64,000 bases of DNA from JBGSTR01 sp963707135 (lineage in GTDB: Bacteria > Pseudomonadota > Gammaproteobacteria > Chromatiales > Chromatiaceae). How positions within the stretch are numbered: the first letter of the stretch is position 1; each line of letters opens with the position of its first letter. Below are positions 24,935-34,866 of this stretch, in pieces. Location: the NCBI GenBank assembly GCA_963707135.1, contig CAVPOY010000001.1, positions 186,001 to 250,000 on the forward strand, given 5' to 3'. A program made the translations under genes and the position numbers. The notes under the pieces are model-generated. The model worked only from the letters and a program-made list of their open reading frames with translations. It was not told the origin of the DNA and searched no databases.

Positions 24935-25208
24935 CTTCAACCCCTTGAGTTGTTGAGAGATTGCCTACATTGATTTGGTGCCGGGCGCCGTCGGTTCGCG
25001 GCGGCTTCTGCTGCTGGCCACCCGATAAACGGCCCGGCGAGTCGGTCCGCGAACCAACAGGCGGGCAAAAAAAAGAAATTGTATCCGCTGAAGCGGGTGC
25101 GGCCCTAGCGCGGATGAGCAGGGGCCTGTCGCCCCGCCGTTCCCCGGCGTTGTTTGGCCGAACCCCTTCAGCCCCTGTTCAACCACGCATCACAGGTAAA
25201 GACGCGAT
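24935..25208. promoter_or_regulatory. Divergent pgm/htpG control region
   Basis: A 274-bp gap between divergent genes with an A8 tract at 25067-25074 (part of a purine-rich stretch). Both promoters must lie here. No convincing sigma-32 heat-shock promoter could be identified for htpG by eye. Confidence 0.4.
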
Positions 25209-27128
<1,920 letters not shown>

Positions 27129-27341
27129 ACGACCGAGGCCGGTTCGGCTTGGATCGCAATTCTGGCGATTCGCAGGGCGGCCTCGAATCGCGTGCCGATC
27201 GAATACCGGGGTGGCAACCGGTCAGCATCTCGCTACCCTCGATAAGCCCACTGTATCGACGCATGGATTTTGTGCAGTGGCCGGAAGCGACGGGCTTGTG
27301 GCACACTGCCCAGTCTTCCAACTCGACGAGGAGACGTAGCG

Positions 27342-28001
27342 ATGCGAGTGATCCTACTTGGCGGTCCCGGCGCCGGAAAAGGTACCCAGGCGGGCTTCAT
27401 CAAGGAGCGTTTCAGCATTCCGCAGATCTCGACCGGCGACATGCTGCGGGCCCACGTCAAGCAGGGTACCGAGCTCGGCGCGGCGGCGAAGAAGATCATG
27501 GACGAAGGCGGACTGGTGTCCGATGACATCATCATGGGCATGGTGAAGGAGCGCATCACCGAGGACGACTGCAAGAATGGCTATCTCTTCGACGGCTTCC
27601 CCCGCACGCTGGCGCAGGCAGACGCGTTGAAGGACGCCGCGGTCTACGTCGACGCGGTGGTGGAGATCGACGTGCCTGACGAGGAGATCATCAAGCGCAT
27701 GTCGGGACGGCGCGTGCACCTGGCCTCGGGCCGGACCTACCACGTCATGTTCAATCCTCCGAAGGAGGAGGGCAAGGACGACGAGACCGGCGAGCCGCTG
27801 ATTCAGCGTGACGACGACAAGGAGGACACGGTCAAGGCACGGCTCAAGGTCTACCACGATCAGACCGAGCCGCTGATCGCCTATTACTCCGAATGGGCCG
27901 AGCGGGGCGGCGAGGGTGCGCCGAAGTACGTCAAGATCCACGGGATAGGATCGGTCGACCAGATCCGGGACCAGATCATTAGCCAGCTCCAGTCCCTCTG
28001 A
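27342..28001 (+). CDS. adk: Adenylate kinase
   Basis: A 219-aa long-type enzyme catalysing ATP + AMP to 2 ADP. The P-loop GGPGAGKGTQA, the AMP-binding STGDMLR and GFPRTLAQA, and the LID (GRRVHLASGRTYHVMF to IQRDDDKEDTVKARL) are all present. The LID has no zinc cysteines and is of the Gram-negative type. The start at 27342 follows GAGGAG; earlier in-frame codons lack family similarity. A canonical terminator follows at 28026-28056. Confidence 0.97.
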   Translation: MRVILLGGPGAGKGTQAGFIKERFSIPQISTGDMLRAHVKQGTELGAAAKKIMDEGGLVSDDIIMGMVKERITEDDCKNGYLFDGFPRTLAQADALKDAAVYVDAVVEIDVPDEEIIKRMSGRRVHLASGRTYHVMFNPPKEEGKDDETGEPLIQRDDDKEDTVKARLKVYHDQTEPLIAYYSEWAERGGEGAPKYVKIHGIGSVDQIRDQIISQLQSL

Positions 28002-28025
28002 GGGGACCCTCCCGCGGTCACGACG

Positions 28026-28056
28026 GAACCGGGCACGAGCCCGGTTCTTTCGTTTG
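28026..28056 (+). terminator. Rho-independent terminator after adk
   Basis: Nine-bp stem GAACCGGGC/GCCCGGTTC (28026-28034 with 28039-28047), ACGA loop, then TTTCGTTT. It begins 24 bp after the adk stop. Confidence 0.8.
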
Positions 28057-28205
28057 GTGCACCATACCTGGCGCACCATATCGACGGCTCGGAAACCGCG
28101 ATTTCGAGTCGCGCGCGGGTCAAACACCAGGAAAGCATTTGATCACCGTCTCCCCGGCCGATTCTGATAGTATCCGGCCGTAGTCTTTCCGCACAGGTTA
28201 CCGGT

Positions 28206-28577
28206 ATGGCAGTTGTAGAGCTTGATAAAGACAGCTTCGAGAAAGCGGTCTCCGACAACGATTTCGTGATCGTGGACTTCTGGGCGCCCTGGTGTGGCCC
28301 TTGCCGGTCGTTCGCGCCCGTCTATGACAAGGTCTCGGCGGACTACGACGACATCGTCTTCGCCAAGGTCAACACGGAAGAGCAGCAGGAGATCGCGGCC
28401 CATTTTCAGATCCGCTCTATCCCCACCCTGATGATCTTCCGCGATCAGATCATCATCTTCTCGCAGCCGGGCGCCCTGCCCGAGGGTGCTTTCCGCGATC
28501 TGCTCGGAAAGGCCAAGGACCTGGATATGGCCGAGGTGAAGCGCCAGGTCGCCCAGCAACGGACGGCTCAGGCCTGA
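28206..28577 (+). CDS. Thioredoxin family protein
   Basis: A 123-aa cytoplasmic thioredoxin. It has the redox motif WCGPC in DFWAPWCGPCRSF, the cis-proline loop SIPTLMIF, and the expected beta-alpha arrangement. A charged C-terminal extension of about 20 residues (DLDMAEVKRQVAQQRTAQA) follows the normal end, so it is slightly longer than TrxA. No signal peptide. It is a single gene after the adk terminator. In sulfur oxidisers extra thioredoxins often serve thiol or persulfide metabolism, but nothing here ties this one to dsr; the family call is firm and the specific role is not. Confidence 0.9.
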   Translation: MAVVELDKDSFEKAVSDNDFVIVDFWAPWCGPCRSFAPVYDKVSADYDDIVFAKVNTEEQQEIAAHFQIRSIPTLMIFRDQIIIFSQPGALPEGAFRDLLGKAKDLDMAEVKRQVAQQRTAQA

Positions 28578-28668
28578 AAGGCCCTTCGATGAGCGGCGCA
28601 GCCGGAAGTCTCTTGACGACGTCAGGCCGTGCCTTGGCCGCGGCGGCTCCCGCTCTCTAAGTCTTGGT

Positions 28669-29169
28669 ATGCAGGCCTGCCGCCTTTGCCTCGATCCGCG
28701 CCGCCTGGTGCCGCGACCCTCGGTTGGCAGCCTGATGGAGCTTTGCGAGAAGAATTTCGCGCTCCTGATGCGCCTGGCCCCGAACCTGCGCGATGCGCGA
28801 GGGGTCCTGAGGTCCCGGCGCCGTGGGGTGGACCTGCACTTGGACGTGCAGGAACAGTCCCGATACACGACCTTGCTGCGTCTGACCTACTATTTCCCGG
28901 ACCACGGCGTCTCCGAGCCGCGTCCCGAGCCCGACGCGCGCCTACGCATCTATCACGACGCGCGCCAGGTCGAGATCCTCGATCTACGGCAGACCGCCAT
29001 GCCGATACTCGCGCATTACGGTCCGCCGGCGCTCGCGCAGAAGTGGCGGGCGAATATATTCCTCTCGAAATGGCTGGTGTTTTGTCTGCAACAGGGGCAC
29101 AGGTTCGGGGCTCAGGCGGATCCGCTGTCGCTTCAGGCAGGCGACGACGTCCTCTATTCCTGTACCTGA
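28669..29169 (+). CDS. DUF1249 family protein (YqiB-like)
   Basis: A 166-aa protein matching the DUF1249/YqiB family of gammaproteobacteria. Visible blocks are VGSLMELCEKNFALLMRLAP, SRYTTLLRLTYYF, LRIYHDARQVEIL and a C-terminal FLSKWLVFCLQQGHRF. E. coli YqiB is encoded between nudF and cpdA and has no established function. Here the gene stands apart from those neighbours. The first Met (28669) adds a short Cys-rich lead (QACRLCLDPRRLV); a later start is possible. Soluble, probably cytoplasmic. Confidence 0.75.
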   Translation: MQACRLCLDPRRLVPRPSVGSLMELCEKNFALLMRLAPNLRDARGVLRSRRRGVDLHLDVQEQSRYTTLLRLTYYFPDHGVSEPRPEPDARLRIYHDARQVEILDLRQTAMPILAHYGPPALAQKWRANIFLSKWLVFCLQQGHRFGAQADPLSLQAGDDVLYSCT

Positions 29170-29247
29170 CTGGGTAGCGGCGCCGCTCCACGCACCTTCT
29201 ACCGGGCTTGCCGCACAGTTTTTGCGGCACCCTGTTGAAATGTGGTG

Positions 29248-29272
29248 ATTGTTGACTAATTTAGTCTACGTG
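29248..29272 (+). promoter_or_regulatory. Type 1 IscR binding site upstream of iscR
   Basis: The bases at 29254-29266, GACTAATTTAGTC, form the core dyad. With flanking ATTGTT and TACGTG they fit the type 1 consensus ATASYYGACTRWWWYAGTCRRSTAT at most positions. A possible promoter (TTGAAA at 29235-29240, 16 bp, TAATTT at 29257-29262) overlaps it, so the protein would block its own transcription. The site lies 59-83 bp upstream of the ATG. Confidence 0.75.
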
Positions 29273-29330
29273 GTCCGGCAATCCTGTAGTCCTTGTTCGG
29301 GCTTGGGTCTTAACTTGCAGGCGACTAACG

Positions 29331-29801
29331 ATGAGATTATCAACCAAAGGCAGATACGCGGTCACGGCGATGCTCGACCTGGCGCTGCACTCCGATTCAG
29401 GCCCCGTTACGTTGGCCGACATCTCGGTCAATCAGGGCATATCCCTCTCGTATCTGGAGCAACTGTTCGCCGCTCTGCGCGGCAAGCAGCTGGTACGGGG
29501 GGTACGCGGGCCCGGTGGCGGCTACTATCTGGGCAAACCGTCCGACGAGATCTCGATCGCCGACATCATTTGCGCGGTAGACGAATGGGTTGAGTTCACG
29601 CGGTGCGGCGGGCGGGAGAACTGCCGGGACGGGCAGAAATGCCTGACCCATCAGCTCTGGGACCAGCTGAGCGACGAGATCTTCAGCTTCCTGAGCGACA
29701 TCTCGCTTCAGGACCTGGTGGAGCGGGGCAGCAAGGCACGCGGACGCCCCAGGGCCGCTCACGACCGCCTGAGGAGCGACCGCAAGAAGCGGGCCGCCTA
29801 G
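29331..29801 (+). CDS. iscR: Rrf2-family regulator, IscR type
   Basis: A 156-aa Rrf2 winged-helix protein. N-terminal MRLSTKGRYAVTAMLDLALH, the recognition helix region (ISLSYLEQLFAALRGKQLVRG) and the wing RGPGGGYYL are classic IscR. Three cysteines in the spacing of the IscR cluster ligands (CGGRENCRDGQKC, then LTHQLW) indicate it can bind a [2Fe-2S] cluster. It is not followed by iscS, iscU or other isc genes; a convergent sensor kinase lies next. Holo-IscR represses from type 1 sites, and one such site is present upstream, so autoregulation by iron-sulfur status is likely. Whether it is the housekeeping IscR or a paralogue cannot be told from this window. Confidence 0.88.
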   Translation: MRLSTKGRYAVTAMLDLALHSDSGPVTLADISVNQGISLSYLEQLFAALRGKQLVRGVRGPGGGYYLGKPSDEISIADIICAVDEWVEFTRCGGRENCRDGQKCLTHQLWDQLSDEIFSFLSDISLQDLVERGSKARGRPRAAHDRLRSDRKKRAA

Positions 29802-29915
29802 GAAAGCTCTGCCGCCGCGCGTCCGATGCCGGGCATGGGCGCGCGAGCGGCCCGAATGCCAGGCTGGCGTGTCATTCGCTTGTGGCTCGGCCGGCGGTCG
29901 ATGCGGGTCGCAAGT

Positions 29916-31893
29916 CTAGGCCCGTTCCGGCCCGGGATGCGTGCCCGCTATCCGTGGGAAGGTGAGACGTAGGGTCGCGCCGGGAGCTGTTTCCGGGCAG
30001 ACTTCCAGCTCACCGCCGTGCTGTTCGACCAGGCGGCGCACGATGGCGAGTCCTAGCCCTGTGCCGTTTGGCTTGGTGCTGAAGAACGGCTGCGTCATGC
30101 GCGCCCGCACGCCTCGCCGGTATCGGCTCGCCCTCGTTGTGCACGCTGATCGCGATGCACCCTGTCCCGACGCTTTCCACACGCCAGCGGATCGGCGATC
30201 CGGCGGGGGCGGCCTCGCGCGCGTTGTTCGTCAGGTTCTCGAATATCTGGCGAAGCCGGTCCGCATCCGCAAGAATCCAGGCGTCGCGCTCGACCGCGTC
30301 GAGCAGGACGGGGTGCGTGTCCCGATCCGTCGTATAGCCCCTTATGTACCGCTGGATTACAGCGGCGACCTGAAGCGGCTCGAGCTCCAACGTCAGCGGT
30401 TTGGCGTAGAGCAACATGTCCTCGAGCAGGCGGCGCATGCGGTCCGCTTCCTGTGCGCCGAGTTCGGCGCGTTTTTTCACTCGGTCATCGAGCGGTTGAC
30501 GGCCGATGTGGTCGAGGGCCATGCAGACGGTCGTTAACGGCGTGCGGAGCTCATGGGCAATGCCCGAGGCGAAGCTCCCGACGGCGGCGAGGCGGGCCTG
30601 CTCCGAGAGCCTTGCGGTGCGTCCGAAGCTGTGTGTGATCAGATGCGCGATGTTGCCCAGGAAGCGGCGCTGGGCCTCGTCATAGCGTCCCGGTGCGCGG
30701 GTGGCGAAGACGATGACCGCCGGAATCGGGGTCTGGGTCTGGGTCGACACCGGCAGAAAGATCGCGTCACGCAGTCCGATCGCCGTCAGGTGGCGCAGGA
30801 GCTCGTATTCTGGATGGTCGCGGGCGGTCTGCTCCATATCGGCGACGTGCATCGGTACCTCGTGCGTCAGCGCGGCCTCCAGCAGCGTCCCCTCGAACCG
30901 GTAGAGCGCCCTATTGTCCGCCTCGGCTCTGCCGTCGAGGCGGCTGGTCTCGACGCGCGCGACCGAGCGGGTTTCGTCGACGAAGACGACACCGATCCAG
31001 TCGAAGCCCAGCAGATCGCGAAACTCCTCGTCGAGAAATCCGATGACCTCGTCGAGGTCGTTTCCCCGTTGGAGCCGGTCGATCAGCCGATAGAGCAGGT
31101 CCAGCCGCGTCGAGAGCCGGTTGAAGCTACTCGTCAGGTCACGGATCTCGGCCGTCCCATCGACTGGCAGCCGGTGCCGGAAGTCGCCGTCCGAGACCCG
31201 CTGGATGGCCGCGATGGTCCCGCGCAGCGGGCCCAGCACGCGGTAGTGGAGAACGGCGAGCAGCACCGCCACCACCAGTACGGCGGCGACCGCCATCAAG
31301 ATCGCGCCCTGGGTCAGGCGACGGTACTCGCTGGCGGTCCAGTCGCGCAGTGAGGTGGTCAGGGCGCGGCTGGCCTCGTCTAGCGCCGCGTGTCTGGCTA
31401 TGATGTGCTCGGCGGCGAACTCTAGCCTGGGTTCCGAGTCGTCCTCTCCGATGGCCTCGAACAGGCCACGACGGTAGGCCTCCCAGACACGCTCCAGCGC
31501 CGCGATGGCCGCGTCGACGTCCGCGCCGACGCGTGGCCGGATCCAGGGCAGAAGGGCGTGCATCTCGCCGCGAAAGTCGCCCTTCATGAAGGTGTCGATC
31601 ACCTGGTCGAAGGTTTCGACGTCCACCATCAGGTCTTGGTAGTAGAGCCGGACGTCGCGATAGTAGGTCGGGTAATCCCGCGGAGCGTTCTGCTTGTAGT
31701 TCATCGCCTGGGTCCGGATCTGCTGGGAGGTCAGCTCCAGGCGTCCGGCGATATCGACCACCGAGTCATAGGCAAGTTGCCGCTGGAACGCACCCAGGTA
31801 ATAGACGCTTGCGATCGCGAACAGGAGCACCAGGGCCGCGAACGCCGCGGTCACCTGAAAGCCGAGACTGGAGAGCATGGTCGTCAGCCGCAT
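29916..31893 (-). CDS. Membrane sensor histidine kinase (apparent frameshift near the C-terminus)
   Basis: About 658 aa in all. TM1 (VTAAFAALVLLFAIASVYYL), a helical periplasmic sensor (about 45-195), TM2 (AILMAVAAVLVVAVLLAVL), HAMP, a GAF-like domain, HisKA with the phospho-acceptor in ASGIAHELRTPLTTV, and HATPase with N-box ENLTNNAREAA. After EGEPIP the frame is lost. FFSTK and the G-box GTGLGLAIVRRLVEQHGG are encoded one frame over, to the stop at 29916. Removing one base between about 30100 and 30125 restores a normal spacing to the QPFFSTK block. Start ATG 31893 has GAGGG upstream. No response regulator gene is adjacent, so it is an orphan kinase of unknown signal. The shift may be a sequence error. 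Confidence 0.8.
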
Positions 31894-32148
31894 TGGGAAC
31901 CCTCTAACCATTTTCTGCCCCAAACCCTGCAATCCGGACTGAATCCGCCGGGGCTTGGATGCTATCCTTCCAAAGCTTTACCGAACATGCGGCTCGGCTC
32001 AGCGGTTGATGCTCGGGCAAGCGCGTCGCTAGGTGGCGGTATTCTCCTCGTAATGTGGGAGCCTGGTGAGCCGAAGTGTCCAGGCCGAGGTATCCGGGAT
32101 GGAACCCTTCGGCGCTTTTTCCAGCAGGACCTTGAGAACCGAACCCTT

Positions 32149-33063
32149 ATGGCAGAGCAGCCAGACGGCCTGATCACGATTCAGGATTTCATCCGCTGGG
32201 GTGCAAGCCGATTCAACGCCGCCGGCCTGTTCTTCGGGCACGGGACCGACAATGCGCTCGACGAGGCGGCCCAGCTGGTGCTCGGTGCCCTCGACCTGGA
32301 CCCGGACCTGCCGGCGAACTTCAGGGATTGCCGACTCACGCCCGCCGAGCGGGTTGCGGTCTGCAACCTGATCGAGCGGCGGGTAACCGAGCGGCTGCCG
32401 GCCGCGTATCTGACCGGCCGCGCCTGGTTTGCCGGGTTGGAGTTCTTTGTCAGCCAGCAGGTGCTGGTGCCGCGTTCGCCGATCGCGGAGCTCATCGAGG
32501 CCGGATTCGACCCCTGGATCGACGGCGAACGCCTCCACCGGGTGCTGGACCTGTGTGCCGGCAGCGGCTGCATCGGCATCGCCTCGGCGCATTATTTGCC
32601 GGATGCCGATGTGGACCTGGCCGACGTTTCTCCGCCCGCGCTGGAGGTGGCCCGGCTCAACGTCGAACGTCACGGCCTCGGAGACCGGGTTCGGGTGCTT
32701 GAGTCCGATCTCTTCGGCGCCCTCGAGGGCAACCTCTACGATCTCATTGTCTCGAATCCACCCTATGTCTCCCGAGAGGAGCTCGACAGTCTGCCCGAGG
32801 AGTATCGCCGGGAGCCCGAGCTGGGGCTTCTGGGCGGCGAGGACGGGCTCGAGGTCGTGATCCGGATCCTGCGCCAGGCGGGCGCGCATTTGAGCGACGA
32901 CGGCATCCTGATCATCGAGCTCGGGGCCTCGGCACCTCGACTCGAGCAGCGGTTCCCCGAGGTGCCCTGGACCTGGCTCGAGTTCGAACGGGGCGGGGAG
33001 GGGGTACTGCTGCTGACCCGGGAGCAGCTTGGGCTTCACCAATGGCGTTTCGAGGAGGGGTGA
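32149..33063 (+). CDS. prmB: 50S ribosomal protein L3 N5-glutamine methyltransferase PrmB
   Basis: A 304-aa SAM-dependent methyltransferase of the HemK family. The SAM motif is LDLCAGSGCIGIASA, and the glutamine-binding catalytic motif NPPY is in IVSNPPYVSREEL. N-terminal YLTGRAWFAGLEF and VLVPRSPIAELIE are typical of PrmB; PrmC usually has 'PRPETE' at that place, which separates PrmB from the release-factor enzyme. The ATG at 32149 opens the conserved region. A small unknown gene starts four bases after the stop. It is divergent from the sensor kinase. Confidence 0.9.
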   Translation: MAEQPDGLITIQDFIRWGASRFNAAGLFFGHGTDNALDEAAQLVLGALDLDPDLPANFRDCRLTPAERVAVCNLIERRVTERLPAAYLTGRAWFAGLEFFVSQQVLVPRSPIAELIEAGFDPWIDGERLHRVLDLCAGSGCIGIASAHYLPDADVDLADVSPPALEVARLNVERHGLGDRVRVLESDLFGALEGNLYDLIVSNPPYVSREELDSLPEEYRREPELGLLGGEDGLEVVIRILRQAGAHLSDDGILIIELGASAPRLEQRFPEVPWTWLEFERGGEGVLLLTREQLGLHQWRFEEG

Positions 33064-33067
33064 TCCC

Positions 33068-33391
33068 ATGAGCCTGCGACGAGCGAGGACCGTGGACGAG
33101 TATATCGAGTGGGTCCGTCAGGCCGTGTTCGAGGTCGGGGATTTGCGCGACTGTCTGGAGTACGAGATCGAGGACATGGCGAAGTTCCCGGTGTTTCTCG
33201 ATCCGCTGGAGGACGGCATCAAGGCCCTGTTCGCCTCGATGGGGGACGGGACTTACACCTTCGGCCGGGAGGACCTGCCGTTCATGGATCTCGCGAGCAA
33301 GTACGCCGAGGAGATCCCATTTCATACCTTGTTGAAACAGATCAACGAGACCCATCGCCGCGGTCTGGATCTGGGAGACGAACATGATTGA
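33068..33391 (+). CDS. Uncharacterised protein between prmB and hemN
   Basis: A 107-aa acidic, apparently soluble protein that I do not recognise. It begins SLRRARTVDEYIEWVRQAVF, continues DLRDCLEYEIEDMAKFPVFL and FGREDLPFMDLASKYAEEIP, and ends LLKQINETHRRGLDLGDEHD. It has one cysteine and a strong ribosome binding site (GAGGAGGGG) overlapping the end of prmB. Stop-to-start spacing of 4 bp to prmB and 33 bp to hemN makes it part of the same transcript. No function is proposed. Confidence 0.7.
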   Translation: MSLRRARTVDEYIEWVRQAVFEVGDLRDCLEYEIEDMAKFPVFLDPLEDGIKALFASMGDGTYTFGREDLPFMDLASKYAEEIPFHTLLKQINETHRRGLDLGDEHD

Positions 33392-33424
33392 CCCGAAAGC
33401 GCACCCGGCCCGGGAAGACGCCTG

Positions 33425-34810
33425 ATGGAGCAGGGTGTCTCTTTCGATCTGGGCCTGATTCGCCGCTACGACCAGAGCGGTCCGCGCTACACCTCCTATC
33501 CGACCGCGGTCGAGTTCGACGAGTCTTTCGATGAACGGGCCTACCGGACCGCCTGCGAGCGGAGCAACTCGAGCGGGCGGCCCCTGTCGCTGTACTTTCA
33601 TATCCCGTTCTGCGACACGGTCTGCTTCTATTGCGCGTGCAACAAGATCGCCACCAAGGACCGGTCGCTGTCACCGCCGTACCTCCAACGCGTGGCCCGT
33701 GAGCTCGCTTTGCAGAGCGAGCTGTTTGACGCGTCACGGGTCGTGGAGCAGCTCCACTGGGGGGGCGGTACGCCCACCTTCCTAAGCCACGAACAGATCT
33801 CGGTGCTGATGGACCAGACCCGGCACCACTTCGTGCTGGCCGGCGACGATATCGGCGAGTACTCGATCGAGATAGACCCGCGGGAGGCGGACGCCGCCAC
33901 GGTCCGCCTGTTGCGGAGCGTCGGCTTCAACCGGATGAGCCTGGGCGTTCAGGATTTCGAGCCGCGGGTCCAGTCCGCGGTAAACCGCATCCAGACCGAG
34001 GCCGAGACCCTGGAGGTGCTGGAGTCGGCCCGCGCCGAGGGCTTCCGCTCGATCAGCATCGATTTGATCTACGGGCTCCCATTCCAGACGGTCGAGAGCT
34101 TCGGCCGAACGTTGGAGAGGATCCTGACATTCGCCCCGGACCGGCTCTCGGTATTCAATTACGCCCATCTGCCGGAGCGCTTCAAGCCCCAGCGCCGCAT
34201 CAACGCGGCGGACCTGCCGGCTCCCGGGGCCAAGCTGGACATCCTTCAGGAGACGATCCAGCGACTGACCGATGCCGGGTACGTCTACATCGGCATGGAT
34301 CACTTCGCGCGGCCCGACGACGAGCTGGCGCTGGCGCAACAGTCCGGCACCCTGTACCGGAATTTCCAGGGCTATTCGACGCACGCCGACTGCGACCTGA
34401 TCGGGGTCGGGGTCACGTCGATCGGCAAGGTCGACAACACCTATGCCCAGAATCGGCGAGGGCTCGAGGACTACTACGCCGACATCGACGCCGGGCACCT
34501 GGCGGTGTTTCGCGGCATCGAGCTTAGCCGTGACGACGAGATCCGCCGCGATGTCATCACGCGCCTGATCTGCAATTTCGAGCTGGATGTCGGCGCCTTG
34601 GAGTCGACCTGGGGGCTGAGTTTCCCGGACTACTTCGCCGACTCGCTGGAACGGCTGGCGCCCATGTCAGCGGATGGCCTGCTCGAGCTGGACGCCGAAC
34701 GGATCCGGATCCTGCCGCGCGGCCGACTGCTGGTGCGCAACATCTGCATGGCCTTCGATGCCTATCTGGCCGCCAAGTCCGGCCCCGTCGGTTTTTCGAA
34801 GGTCATCTGA
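33425..34810 (+). CDS. hemN: Oxygen-independent coproporphyrinogen III oxidase
   Basis: A 461-aa radical SAM enzyme that converts coproporphyrinogen III to protoporphyrinogen IX without oxygen. The CX3CX2C cluster motif is in FHIPFCDTVCFYCACNK. Also seen are RYTSYPTAVEF, the SAM-binding WGGGTPTFL and EIDPREAD, and the C-terminal HemN domain (LICNFELDVGALES). It is the true HemN length, not the shorter HemW. Upstream GGAAGACG fits a ribosome binding site. It supplies haem for an anaerobic, cytochrome-rich lifestyle, consistent with DsrJ and DsrM. A terminator-like hairpin follows. Confidence 0.94.
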   Translation: MEQGVSFDLGLIRRYDQSGPRYTSYPTAVEFDESFDERAYRTACERSNSSGRPLSLYFHIPFCDTVCFYCACNKIATKDRSLSPPYLQRVARELALQSELFDASRVVEQLHWGGGTPTFLSHEQISVLMDQTRHHFVLAGDDIGEYSIEIDPREADAATVRLLRSVGFNRMSLGVQDFEPRVQSAVNRIQTEAETLEVLESARAEGFRSISIDLIYGLPFQTVESFGRTLERILTFAPDRLSVFNYAHLPERFKPQRRINAADLPAPGAKLDILQETIQRLTDAGYVYIGMDHFARPDDELALAQQSGTLYRNFQGYSTHADCDLIGVGVTSIGKVDNTYAQNRRGLEDYYADIDAGHLAVFRGIELSRDDEIRRDVITRLICNFELDVGALESTWGLSFPDYFADSLERLAPMSADGLLELDAERIRILPRGRLLVRNICMAFDAYLAAKSGPVGFSKVI

Positions 34811-34820
34811 ACCCCAAGCG

Positions 34821-34850
34821 GCAGCCGGCACGCCGCCGGCTGCTCTCTAT
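34821..34850 (+). terminator. Hairpin after hemN
   Basis: Perfect 9-bp stem GCAGCCGGC/GCCGGCTGC (34821-34829 with 34835-34843), loop ACGCC, then TCTCTAT. It begins 10 bp after the hemN stop; the tail is only modestly U-rich. Confidence 0.55.
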
Positions 34851-34866
34851 GGAGACCCCGTAAGCG

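Noticed and set aside
24935..25208. Sigma-32 promoter for htpG
   Set aside because: Candidate CTGAAG/CCCTAG words have the wrong spacing and poor match; not reported as a feature.
29209..29229. Terminator after the DUF1249 gene
   Set aside because: TGCCGCA/TGCGGCA form a stem but the T's are in the loop and none follow the stem.
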